A stretch of 64,000 nt of DNA, taken from contig CAJNYU010000010.1 in the NCBI GenBank assembly GCA_905331475.1, positions 124,001 to 188,000 of the forward strand. The letters run 5' to 3'. Source of the DNA: Rotaria socialis. Lineage: Eukaryota; Rotifera; Eurotatoria; Philodinida; Philodinidae. The position numbers and the translations under genes are program-made. Positions 22,175 to 34,973 of the stretch are shown here, in pieces; the stretch's first letter is position 1, and every line of letters begins with the position of its first letter. The notes under the pieces were generated by a model. That model saw only the letters and a list, made by a program, of their open reading frames with translations. It made no database searches and was not told the origin of the DNA.

Positions 22175-25100
22175 ATGAGCCATACAAAAAAGCATAAACG
22201 GCATCGTCGTATGTATTTTTGTAATCATTTGTCCAATAATATAGTCTTGCACTTCTAAAGATCATTCGGACGATGAACGAGATGAAGATGAACATCGAAA
22301 ACAGCATCGACCGAAACCAATAGAACAACCTATTGAAGAACCAGCTATAGATCCATTATTTGATTGGCTTAGTCGACGTGATTATCTTACTGAGACATAT
22401 CTAATTGATACTGTTGTGTTCAGGTGTGTGTAGATGTTTTCCGATTCTCGTTATTTTGCATGATTAATAATAGCAGCTACATCGTGTTCATATATCTTTA
22501 TAGTTCTCCAACAAGTATTGAAGATTTTTGGAAATTTGTACAAAAATATCAATTATTTCAACAACGACGAAAGCAACCACCTAAATCAACATCACCTGGT
22601 ATAAATCGTAGAGAAAACGATTGCTTGAAAATGTTCCATTTATTTTTATAGATGCTGATCAGCAACAATCGAATATATTAAATATACCAATAGTTTATGA
22701 GAAAAAATATCGTTTGAATTTCTCCATCACAATAAATAAATCAACAATACAGAATGTTCCACGTTATGATATGACTGGTGAGAAAATTATTGATCATCAT
22801 CGATTGTCGCCAACGCGATTAGCTGAATTTAAATCCATCATTGAATATTATTTTGATTTTAATCAAAAAGAAAAAGTAACTATTCTATCCAATCATTGAT
22901 AAATGAAATCTATTGTATTGCTTCGTCGAAATAGTTTAAACGTATTCATAAACTTCGACAAGATCAAAATAATCTTCCGATTGCCAACCATCGTCGGGAG
23001 ATTTTAGAGGAATTAAAAACTCAACAAGTTATTTTAATTGCCGGTGATACCGGCTGTGGTAAATCAACACAGGTTGAATTTTTCACATCGTACTATTTGA
23101 GCAAAAAGTTCTAACAATATTTTAGAGTTTTAGATTCCAAGATTTTTGCTCGAAGCTGGTTTTGATAAAATAGCATGTACACAACCAAGGCGTATCGCGT
23201 GTATTTCGTTGGCTAAGCGCGTTAGTTATGAAACATTAAATGAATATGATAATCAAGTTGGATATCAAGTAAGAAATTCGTTTGACTTTTTTCAATTGTC
23301 TCAAAGAGTGATCACACAGATTTTATCAACGTATTTAGGTTCGTTTTGAAAAAACTCGAGAAAAATCGACTCGAATTATATTTATGACAGAAGGTAAATC
23401 AGTTTTTTGTTTTGTACTGCTAAATCAAAATTTTCTCTTTTTTTTTTCTCAAGGTATTCTCTTACGGCAACTCCAAACAGATTCATCTCTATCCGATTAT
23501 GATATATTGGTTATTGACGAAGTACATGAACGTCATTTATTTACTGATTTTATTTTGGGTATTATTAAATGCCTGATAACTCAACGACGAGATCTTAAAG
23601 TTATTCTTATGTCGGCAACAATTAATATTGAGCTATTTTCAAAATATTTCGATAATTGTCCTGTTGTGAAAGTAAGATCGCGAGACAAAAAACAAATGTA
23701 TCGATCATCCATTCGATTTAGGTGCCCGGTCGTTTGTATAAAATTCAAGTAAATTATCTTCCAATTAAAGTTGAAGAATCAGCAGGAAAAACGTCGAAAA
23801 TCGATGCAAAACCATATTTACGTATTATGGAACAAATTGATAATAAAGTAAATTAACAAAATTTTTCTTTAAAATTTCTATTTTTCTCGCGATAGTATCC
23901 ATCGACCGATCGTGGTGATATGCTTATCTTTTTAAGCGGTTTAGCTGAAATTCAAGGAGTTATGGAAGCAGCTCAATCGTATTCTCAAGAAAATCAACGC
24001 TGGATTGTTCTTCCATTACACAGTGCACTTTCGCTCGAAGAACAAGATAAAGTATATATTTCTGAACTCATTTTTAGTGTGACAATTTGAATGATCTCTA
24101 CATTCAAACCCGATGGAAATCGTTTTTTCAATGTTCCATTTTTTATCATTTAGGTATTTGATATGCCACCTGAAGGTGTACGCAAATGTATTATATCAAC
24201 CAATATAGCTGAAACATCAGTTACAATCGATGGTGTACGTTTTATTATTGATTCGGGAAAAGTGAAAGAAATGTCCTATGATGGAAAATATAAAATGCAA
24301 CGTTTACAAGAATTTAACATCAGCCGTGCTAGTGCTGAACAACGTAAAGGTCGTGCTGGACGTACAGGGCCTGGCGTCTGTTTTCGTTTGTATAGTGAGC
24401 AAGATTATATAACTTTTCAAGAATATTCAACGCCAGAGATTCGTCGTGTACCGTTGGATTCACTTTTATTACAGATGATTTCCATGGGTTTAAAAGATCC
24501 GAGAAAGTAAATTATTAATTTCGAAAAATAAAATAGAATTTTCTTCTATTTTACGAAATAGATTTCCATTTGTTGAAGCGCCAGACATGACAGCGATTGA
24601 TAGTGCTTTACTTCGTCTTCAAGAGCAAGCAGCTTTATCCACAATCGATTGTTCATTGACACCTATTGGTTCAATGCTTGCTCGATTACCTGTGGATGTT
24701 TCCATAGGAAAAATGTTGATTTTTGCTTGTATTTTTCAAGTAGGCAAAAACGAAAATAAAAGAATTAAAAAGTTGATCGTTGATTTATTTAGTATGTCAA
24801 TCCAATATTAATCATGGCATCAGCATTGAGTATTCAATCACCATTTCTTAGTTTTCTACAATGTGATCCTGAAACGATAACACGTCGTCGACCAATGATG
24901 TCGACTCATGGTGATCCGTTTACATTGTTAAATGTTTTTGATGAATGGATTTATGTATGACGAGAGAAATTATTTGATTGATTTCTTAAGTATATTGATT
25001 TTAAATTATAGGTCAAATCCGATGGACAAGTTACTCGTACATGGTGTAAACGACGCGGTGTTGAAGAACAACGTCTGTATGATATAACAAAACTTCGTCG

Positions 25101-28100
25101 GCAATTTCAAGATATCCTTCGAGTAGGAACTGACGAATTGTCTTTTTGTCTTGATGAAAAAATTCGTTTGTTTAGGATTATAATTTAGAAATTGATTATC
25201 AACAAGTAAAACGACGTACAACACTTGAAAAACGTGAACATTGGAAGAAAAAACAACAATTAAAAGATCTCAGATCAGAACATGATAAGGAGTCAAAACA
25301 AAGAAAATTTCTTAAATTAGAAGTAAGAATAATCTCTCGACTTGTTGATTAGTCTCGGCAGGGATCGAGCTTAGGCCAATTGTATTCAATAGAGAATAAA
25401 ACCAACTATCAAGAGTTCAATAAGATATGACGACAGTCTATTCAACAGAAATCATGTGGGAAACTGCAAATATATGTAGACACTTCTTCTATGCAATAGT
25501 AAAATAGTGAAGATAACAATCATTTTTCTCTAGTAACAGATAAATATATAATGTCAGACGTTCCCAAAAGACATTATTTGTACGTCAATCCACCCATAGA
25601 CATTAATTGTCATGCAATATTCTCTATACGGAGCTGCCTAATGTGCCTACGAAGTCATGGAGAACAATCTATACTCGCGTCCATATTAAAAAGAAAATTT
25701 TCTAATAAAAACTATTTTCAATAGGACTCATCGATAACTAATACAATGAATGATGATCATGGCGAAAATAATTTGACAAAAGAAGTCATGAAAACAACTG
25801 ACAAAATCCGCGATATTGAATTTCGACTTATAAATGATCTATCGACATTAAAAGACATGTCGACGGATAGTCAAAATTATCGATCGAAAGATATAAACAT
25901 GTTGAAATTAATTCTTTGTTCTGGCCTCTATCCACAAGTTGCAATTGCTGATGAATTTAATAATTACAAACGGGATTGTGATCAATTTTTTCATACAAAA
26001 GTATAGAAAATCTAATCATTCTTCATCGCTATTATATATCGTGTATATTTAGACTAAACAATTCGTTGTTCTACATCCGACTTGTGTTTTCACCTATGAT
26101 CCCGACAATCTACTTCCTCCAACTTCAGCCAAGACAACAACTAGTTCAAATAATAAAAAACAAGTATTTAGCAATCGACATGAACTTCTCGTCTACGTGT
26201 AAGTCATTCTTAAATCGACAGAACAAAAACGGCAGAAAAATAACTATAGCTATTCTATTAATAATTAAAATGTAAATAACGTAGCGAAAAGTCAGCAATT
26301 AAATTGGGCTTTGTCTAGCGGTGAGAAATGTTCTCTATTGAGTTATCATGCATGTCAGTTTGTAATTTAGAAGAAGTAAACGTGAAATCTCACGTATATG
26401 CGCACTATAATGCTATTTACGTCAATTTTTCAATCGCAGGGAAGATATCTCGTAGCTCCTTGTCACAATTAATTAGTCCTGTTGAAAGTACGCATGCGTA
26501 TGTTATTCTATGATTTCAAAAAGAAAGATCTATGAACATGAGTTTAGTGCGAAATTAGTAGAGTACCTATCGAATAAATTTTCTATCTCTATTTTCCCAT
26601 GAATAAATTTAATTTAGTACATTACTGGAAACGAATAAACCATATATTATGAATGTCATGCGTACACCTGCCATGCAAACGCTATTTCTTTATGCATCGA
26701 CCATTGAAACAAATAATGATTTTACTCGTATACTTTGTGATCAATGGCTGGAAGTCACATTTGAAAATGCTGAGACAGCACAAGGTGTTATATCATCATT
26801 ATTACTTTTACGTAATGCTCGTGATCTACTGCTTCAAATGACATTGCAAGGTAGACAAGGAATGTGCCTGATGTTTAGCGAAATTCTTATTTTGTTTAGA
26901 CTTAAATAAATCCATTGATGTTGAGCTTCTGTCTAAACCGCGTACATATCAATTGCAACATTTACTATCAATGAAAATGGCTGATTTTCTTGAAAATTCA
27001 TGTGTTTATGCTATTCGACGTGTTTTATCGGGTAAAAATTGTTTAGTTTTCTATTATTGAAAATAATTGTTTTTCGTCTGTGTTATTTAGCCGAATTAGA
27101 TACTATATATCGGCCACAAAACGTCGAAAATGCAGACGATGATGATAGTACTATTCGCAAAGAAAGTACTAAAATCAATGAATATTTAACATATAATTGG
27201 TTTGAATTTTGAGATCTATTTTCATTAGAACATTTATTCCATTTGCTAATTTTAGTTTACGCTCTAATGATGATCAAGAATCATTTTGGTCCGAATATGC
27301 AGGTTCTACAATGCAAATACATTGGGTGTGTCCGTATTGCAACGAAGATATTCTTGTTAATCCTGCTGAGCGTGTAGCACATGAAAATCAATGTCAACTA
27401 AGTTGTGAGTATTTTCCGAGCCGAGAGAAATATTTCAGGATAAAATTGGTTAACTAACAAGTTAAATCTATGTGTAAATCATATTCTTGTTAGAAATCAG
27501 GTAAGTGTGTGATTAGGTTAACCCTTTACCACCGGTTTTATGAAAAACGCCGTACCGCTACAGGGGACAATGTTCCCATATGGCAACATCCGGCTGGAAA
27601 GGGTTAATTGAGCCACCAATATCTGAAACGCCTCTAACCTTTCATCTCTAGTACGCTGAAGTATTTTCTGAAGCCGATAACCGGGCTGTTCTTAAGAGTA
27701 GAAGTGTGAAAATTTCCATTGTCAAAGAAATCATTTGTTCTAATTAGATATTCTTTTCTATTTTGAAATGCCTTTAAATAGAGAAAATTTTCATCTTCAA
27801 CTGCCAATGAATGTGTGAACTTTTAATAGCAGAAAATTCTAAAAGACAAATCTAGTGTGCATGATTATATATTGATACTGTGATACGACAGTTTGTTATT
27901 TCAGCTAATAACACGCATCTATCATCATAAAAAGAAGTAGGCTGCCTGAAGAAATATGATAGCATTGTAATATGACAGTGAACGAGTAGACACATAGCTA
28001 TATCCTCTCACATTACTAACTGAATGCATAATCAGTAAAAGATAATAACTGCATTGTGATAAGTTACTCCGAGCTAATTATTTTAAAATCAATCTGCAGG

Positions 28101-28736
28101 AAAAAGATTGTAATTAAAAGAAACATATCGCTACGAGACGTCGAGTACATCTTTTCTGTTGCTGTTTAAGGTTACACATACTGATCAAAATATGTTATCT
28201 TAACAATTGTGGCATATTTTTGACTTATATAGACTTAATTAGCTTACAAAGGCTAACCAGAATTCTTAAGATTCTTGTTTGTGTCTATGTTGATTCTTAC
28301 GGGTTCAGAATATTTCTATATATAGCTTCTTTTTCAAAAGATCCAAATTAACTTTTCTATTCAACAATCAGCTAAACAAAGAGACTAGACTTTTTCTCTT
28401 TGATACTAAATTCAAATTTCATCAAAAGCCTATTTCGAGGCTTATACTTATATTCTGCCAATTGGGTTTGTGGGTCGGGTCAAATTTATAATGAAGACAA
28501 AAGAAAAACAAATCTTGCATTTCCCTTTACTTCTAGCTTTATGTAATAATGAAAATCCAATTTTCAAATCAGCACAGTCGACAACGAACAAAAGTAGTTT
28601 ATTAAGCAACTTAACAACCGTAGCAAGTACGTCAACAACACCTGTCCCGTCGACAAAAGATTATCATTGTGATACATGCCAACAAACATTCAAATTCACA
28701 AGTATAGAAATACTCCGACATCGTGCTACACATTAA
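22175..28736 (+). CDS. DHX34: DHX34, DEAH-box RNA helicase of nonsense-mediated mRNA decay
   Basis: About 20 exons starting ATG 22175: 22175-22208, 22261-22423, 22504-22598, 22652-22875, 22935-23072, 23134-23278, 23339-23393, 23454-23671, 23722 onward and so on, ending 28537-28736. Frame is kept across every junction I followed. Helicase motifs: [10 protein letters not shown] (about 23043), Ia [16 protein letters not shown] (23517), [32 protein letters not shown] (about 24340). Then the winged-helix, ratchet and OB parts follow, with LHPTCVF and [10 protein letters not shown]. The tail has a Cys/His segment (CPYCNEDI...RVAHENQC) and a final C2H2-like finger ([19 protein letters not shown]) that matches the known C-terminus of DHX34. 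Family role: promotes UPF1 phosphorylation by SMG1 in nonsense-mediated decay. Most introns are about 50-70 bp, but those at about 25326-25723, 26202-26617 and 27405-28536 are long. No breaks seen. Confidence 0.93.
27522..27603. mobile_element. piggyBac-like mini-MITE in the last DHX34 intron
   Basis: 82 bp with ends CCCTTTACCACCGG and the reverse complement CCCTTTCCAGCCGG, flanked on both sides by TTAA (27518-27521, 27604-27607), the target duplication of piggyBac elements. It lies in the 1132-bp final intron of DHX34. Confidence 0.7.
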
Positions 28737-30165
28737 TAACACAATCTGTTTCTATTTTCTGTGTTTTTTTTCTCTGTAAAATAAAAACAAAATTTGATTT
28801 TGTATGGTCAATATAGCAAATGAAATGAGTTCCCTGGCTCTTAAGGCATTTCTGTTGATCTATATATTTAAAAATATGAAGAGGAGAGAAAGACATTCAT
28901 ATTGCCCGAAGGATTTCATAAAGAAAGAGCGATGCTTTCTGTGAATCTTTCTTCAACACGACATAACTCTATTTCAATCACTCACACACAATGCACACTA
29001 ATGGTATAGCCAGTCTTGCGATAGGAGACGGATCATTTTTAAGGAATTTTATTACTATATCTGTATTTTCGCCTATCGTCATATTTTTCTTATATCTTGT
29101 TTTTTTTGACTTTGCATACTATTGATAATAAGAATAATAAGGCACATATGTGTGGACGAGGATAGTAACAATAATAATAAAATAGATAGGCAAACATTCT
29201 GCTTTCCATATTTCACACTGGCTACAGTTAGTACCCTTTTCGACTTATCTAAATTGTCATTCAATAGACAATCTAATTTCGAAAGTGTGAAGAAAAAAGA
29301 AAATGTAAAAATGCTATTTAATCAGTTATTTCTTAGTCTTAGTTTTGTTTTTTTAATATGTGCTGATTAGCGCTATTAATAATAACTTTGCCGCAGACAA
29401 AATGAAATTAGGGAAGCACTTGTGTTGAATATTTAATGAAAAAAAAAAGGTCGGATATAGAGAGAACATTGATATTATGGTAATAACTATTAAAGTCAAA
29501 AAGAAATCATTTTTATTTTGGTACTTTACGAAGAATTATAGATGACTGAATATAATTAGTGCAATGAATTTATATTCTAATGATATGCAATCATGAGTCA
29601 TTCGGCGCGAATGATATAAACAGACATATATAAGAATGTAACATGTCATAGCCGAGTGTTTTAGAACAAAAAAAAGCAAATAGATGCATGCAGCTCTTCT
29701 TGGTTCGTTGAATACACTAAGTGATCAAAACTTACACATGCCACTGGCATAAGACAGGTTTTCTCTTTAGGACGTCAGCGATGCGTGATTCGTTTCCGAG
29801 TTTATTGACATTCAAGTCGCGTGTCCATGTATATCATTTTCTTGTCTATAGATCAAAAATAAAAGTAACTTTACGATCAAGGGTGTGGATACACTACAGA
29901 TGTAGAACGTATGCTACCTAAGTATTAACAATACGCTATGGAATTATATTAGAATAAAAGTGATAAACTGCTTGTTCTATCATCTACAATCATTATGAGG
30001 ATAATAGATGCAAGAAAAATATATAACAACAAGGAAAAGATATATATATATTTCTCGTTCTCGTTCTCTCTATTGCTTTTCTTCTTTCAGAACCGTTTCC
30101 TTTTTTTCTTTTCCATTTTGTTTTTGACACACAAATCTTGTCTTGCATAAAAAAGTTTACTCGTC
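28737..30165. other. intergenic, no gene recognised
   Basis: AT-rich spacer between DHX34 and the GPCR. The short frames are A-rich or pyrimidine-rich. A pyrimidine-rich tract at 30055-30115 precedes the GPCR start. Confidence 0.5.
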
Positions 30166-31498
30166 ATGAACTTCGGCACAAACAATACGACCACATCAGC
30201 ACTAGTTATACCTGTTCGCATTCCTGGTTTGCGTTTCCTTGTTGCATTTTGTTGTATATTAATTTATGTATTCGGTTATACCGGTTGTTTTCTATCGATC
30301 TTAACGTTTAGTTCAAAAAAACTCCGCCATCATTCCACAGGATTTCTATTTCTTATAATGGCATTTGTTGATATATTAAATTTATTTGCAAGTTTACAAT
30401 ATTTTCTTAATGTCATTTATCAAATAAATGTATATATGTTATCTGTTCATTTATGTCGATTCTTAACAATGTATGTTTGATACAGACAGATAGATTCACT
30501 TTTCTTTATTCACATAACTAAACACGATTGACTTGTTTCATTTTAGTTTTAATTATGAACTTTATTTTGCATTTTCTTGGATATTTGTTTTTATTTCTGT
30601 TGATCGCTGGATCAAAGTCGAATGGCCAACAAAAAGTCAAACATTATGTACCCGAGAAAAATTTATTTATTTATGCTTATTGACATTACTTTTAAGTCTT
30701 GCACAAAATATAATTTATACATTCTTATGTTTTGATCATAATTGTGAACAAAACAATCTTATTTGTGAAATATTTATTCATGCTATTTATATAACCCTTT
30801 ATATGACAGTGCCAATTATAATTATACTTGTATCAATATTTCGTACATGCTTAATTACGATCAATCTTAGAAAACGTTTTCGCACATTAATTCCACATAA
30901 TCAACAACAAGAACAACAACAACCTCTGATCGATATGCCAACGCCGCTTAAATTAGAAACGCTCGGTCAATGCACGTCAACAACGGCTACAAGTCGAACA
31001 TCAAATTCATTTGTTAGTTCGCATTCATCAACAACAACGACAAACAATGCAAATCATTCGCAATTCATAACTTCATCGTATCGATCAGCACATTATCGTC
31101 GGCGTCGTTCACGGATGGACGCTCAAATGATTATTTTAATATCGATTAATGTTGTCCCATTTATTCTCGTTCATATCGTAACGGAAATAGCGTATATATT
31201 TGAAAAATATTCTGCATTTGTTAAACGATCACATGCAGCCGAATTAGTTATTATACTAATTTATCTTTCATGGTATTTGATATCAGCAACACGTTTTTAT
31301 ACGAATTGTTTACTATCGCGGATTTATCGAGAAGAATTCAAAAATCGTTTGCATACATTACGGCATGGTTGTAAACCACGGCCGGCACAAAATGATCGAC
31401 GATCGTCGCGAAGACATTCATCAAGATACTACATTGGCAGTATGGTTAATGGTGGCGAAAGTACGACTGTCAACATGAAATCGATTGGCATGAAATGA
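30166..31498 (+). CDS. orphan rhodopsin-like GPCR
   Basis: Two exons, 30166-30470 and 30547-31498, intron 30471-30546 (GTATGT...TTTTAG), giving 418 residues. The extracellular N-terminus carries NTT glycosylation-type sites, then seven hydrophobic segments. TM1 is around residues 22-45, TM3 ends with SVDRWIKVEWP (a DRY-like motif with W), and TM7 lies around YLISATRFYTNCLLSRIYREEF, followed by a basic tail (RRSSRRHSSR). The third intracellular loop is long, rich in Ser/Thr/Asn/Gln (residues about 240-310) with poly-Gln. Ligand and G protein unknown. Intact. Confidence 0.8.
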
Positions 31499-34400
31499 GA
31501 TTTTTCTTATCATATTGTTGTCAGTTGGTGTTGTTGCTGTTTTTTGTTATTACACCGAATGGTATAAAAACAACATAGTATTTTTATTATTGATGGTGAA
31601 ATAGTGAAAATCAGAGTGTATATATATATATATATATGTATAAATTCTTAATTGTAATTATTATCAATGTTCAAACATGCCAAAAGATAAAATTTCGCTT
31701 TGTAAAATCTATGTTTTTCTTACAGATACCACCTTACATCCTACGATCGCGTACAGACTATAAACCGACTGATGATGTAGAAACTTGAATTCATTTGTTT
31801 TTGATAAGATGAAATGCGTCAAGGGACTTGTTTGTGATGCGACGAGAAAATAGATCATGAATTATATAACTTTTCTTTTTGCTCCTATCGACAATAATAT
31901 AAAAACGTTAAAAATTCAAAATATTTCGACCTTTGATGACAATGCTATAGATAAATGTTTACACATATATATCTATGTCAATCATCTTTCTAGTAGAATG
32001 ATGTGAAAATAGTGTGGTATGGAAATGAGACACGAAACAAAAACAAAATATAGGCAAAAACCAGTCCTGTTTATTGTCTACAGGATGTATAAGAAGCAAT
32101 CTAATGAGAAACGATCGACAAACGCTGTCAAAAAGTAACCGAAAGTTATATATAAAAAATAGTCAAGCGTATGTTAAAATTCACAATTGATGATGTTATT
32201 TTTGACATGAAGAATATGATTAGTAACTACACTTCGAGCTTTTTCCGTTCATATTTTGCAATATTTTAAATTCAATCTTACTAAATGCATATATTTTTGG
32301 ACAAGTATTTTGACTTATATTTTTTTCACTAGCTAATCTACAGGACTGAAATAGAAAAGGAAATGTTAAGATATATTATGTCCTTTAAAATCAGTTCATG
32401 TCCTGCGGAACTTACGTTCGCTCTTCAAGCTATGTTAATAGACTAGACAAAAAAGAAAACAATGATCCAAGAACCGGTTGCATTTAGCAAATCCATTCAA
32501 CTGCAATTTATTACTACGAGCCATTGTTAATTTTTCTAGATTTTTAAAACCAAAAGAAGAAAACAATAGAATCCGATCAAATATTCAATATTTGCCCACC
32601 CTCCAGAATTCTGTTTCTTTTCTTTTCTTGTAACACTAAGCAATATTTTTAAAATCGATCAATATTAATAAATATGACATCATTACATTGTATTTATACA
32701 ACGAATCACTTAAAAAGGATAGACAGTAGAAATAAGCTTTGATGAGACTTGAACAATCCGGAAAACTTTATTAACGTAACATCTATAGACTACTTACAAG
32801 TCCATTAACCCCTACGTAAAACAAATGTAATCAATGACCTTGAAAATTATTGATGTATCTACAAGATTTTTCTGCCACTTTCATCTAGGATCAAAGAAAT
32901 AATGCTCGTTTCTAGTATTTTATTCTTCAAATAATGTTCCGCTATAATCTTTATGGTAGAACATTATTCATTGAGTGTGTTCTTCCGACTATGATGCATG
33001 CGAGTCTCATATAGGAAACTCAAATAAATATATCAAAGTGCGTGTTGTTACGATTATTATGTAATAGAAAAAAACTATCATTTTGAATATGCGAATTATT
33101 GATGACTCGTACATAGTAGAAAGTTCAATTACAGGGGTGGAATAATCCAAACGAATCAGTAATCAACACGATGCGAACGAGTACAAAAATAGCAATATGA
33201 ATCATTGAGTAGATTAGTTTTTGCTTTTTATCAATTATGAGTGCATCGATTTTCAGTAGTCCTACGCATTTTCTGTTTACTAGCAAACGAGTTTCTTTTG
33301 TGAGTTGAAATAAAAAGAAGTGCGTTCAAGAATTAGTGAATGAAGAAGATGGACATGGGTTATCATCATTTTTTTCGGGCTTCTTTCTTTTTTTGTTGTT
33401 TCAAAAAGCCAAAAGAAAAGAAAAACTATAGTATTCGCATGAACTTGAACTCAAAAATACGCACTCAGATGTAATCAGTATTATCGAAACATTTATAAGA
33501 TCTCAATTATCTACCGGATTGGAAAGGATTCCATTAAAAATATATCTAGCGATACATGGACGTCCAAGATGACACTGCTCGAAAAATCGATATCGCAGCA
33601 TGCGCCAAAGCAGTGTCTTAATAGCACGATTCTCTAATTATCTATCTATAGTAATATCGTAAAAGTGCTAATGAGCACATCAATTATAAGCTCTTGTGAG
33701 GTATTACATTCGGAAGCATATAAAGAAAAACAAACTTTCGTCCAATCAGTGTGATATTAACAAATGAAGAAAAATCCAGCTGAGTTCACTAATCAACGTA
33801 GATTCGTTTTGAAATATATTCCTTCACACGCAATCTGATTGCAATGAAAAACGGAAAGGATTCATATATAATAACGAGATGTTATTTAAATGCGACCCGC
33901 AGTTCTATATTTATGAACTTTTCCTCATGGCCGTATAGCACACCCTCAAGTCTACTGAATACTTTTTAGGTAAACCTGAATTTGGTCGAAAGGAAAAATA
34001 TCGAAAATAAAAATGTCGAAAGATGCATTAAGCTGCTAAAGAACAGATATTGTTATGATGCAAGGTTAAAATTTTATTTTAGCATTAAATGGATGTTTTT
34101 ATTTAATTTTTCTTGCAACGACGTATGATAAGCCAGTTCGAAGATCAGATGCGTAAATACGCTTTTTAATTGCGTTCGGTTATTAGATTTATCGTAGACT
34201 ACTATAAGCTTTACCTAATAATATTTGATATACAGCATATTTTCATCTGACGTCTCAGTTACGTAAACTTTGAAAGTAGGAAGGTTTTAATTCGACATTT
34301 TTACACTTCGATATTTTGGCTTTCGGCGTTTTTCAGGAGAATCACTTTTTAGATCGTGCTTCATAAGAATAGGAAAGTATCACGAAGAAGATACCTAGTA

Positions 34401-34973
34401 AAAAAAATAAGATCATCTTATATTGTTGTCTATTTTTACACAAGTTACTGTCCTGGAATGATTTCGAAAAGACTAGATCCTATAAATATTCTTTGTAATA
34501 ATGCAATGTGTTTTCAGGAAACGCAATCCCACTAAAGATCCATGAATATTTAACTTTTGTGATGAATGATGAAAATATTCCTGTCTAGCATATTACCATG
34601 ACCTTAATCATAACGTTGCCATAAGTTAATTACACGTGCATCTGTGATGACTTCTACAGTTGAGTTTTCTTGTCAGGTCTCATTGAAATTTAATGATTAC
34701 TAGATATGATGAGCTATGACAGGATATGTCGAATAGATATTTTTTAATTCATCAGTGCATGCAGAGAAAAATAAATTGAAATGTATCGACAATAATATAT
34801 GTTTTCAAAATCTTCGGATTTGCTCAATATCTGACAGCTAGTGACAATGAATCGATTTGTTCAACAGACTGACCAATAGAATCGTTTTATCTTTGACAAA
34901 ACGACTATTCTTAACTTTTGTTCAGTTATTAATCGGAAAAGATATATTCGGAATTATCATAAAATTAATAACA
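31499..34973. other. 3.5-kb intergenic AT-rich region
   Basis: No gene supported. A TATATA tract at 31620-31640 lies in the presumed GPCR 3' UTR. A foldback with GTCGAAA motifs at 33975-34335 is listed separately. The rest has no recognised structure. Confidence 0.5.
33975..34335. repeat. foldback with GTCGAAA-motif arms
   Basis: The left arm reads GGTCGAAAGGAAAAATATCG then AAAATGTCGAA (33986-34021). The right arm (about 34290-34328) reads TTCGACATTTTTACACTTCG then ATATTTTGGCTTTCGGC, the inverted counterpart. The borders are not fixed. Same family as 43985-44515. Confidence 0.55.
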
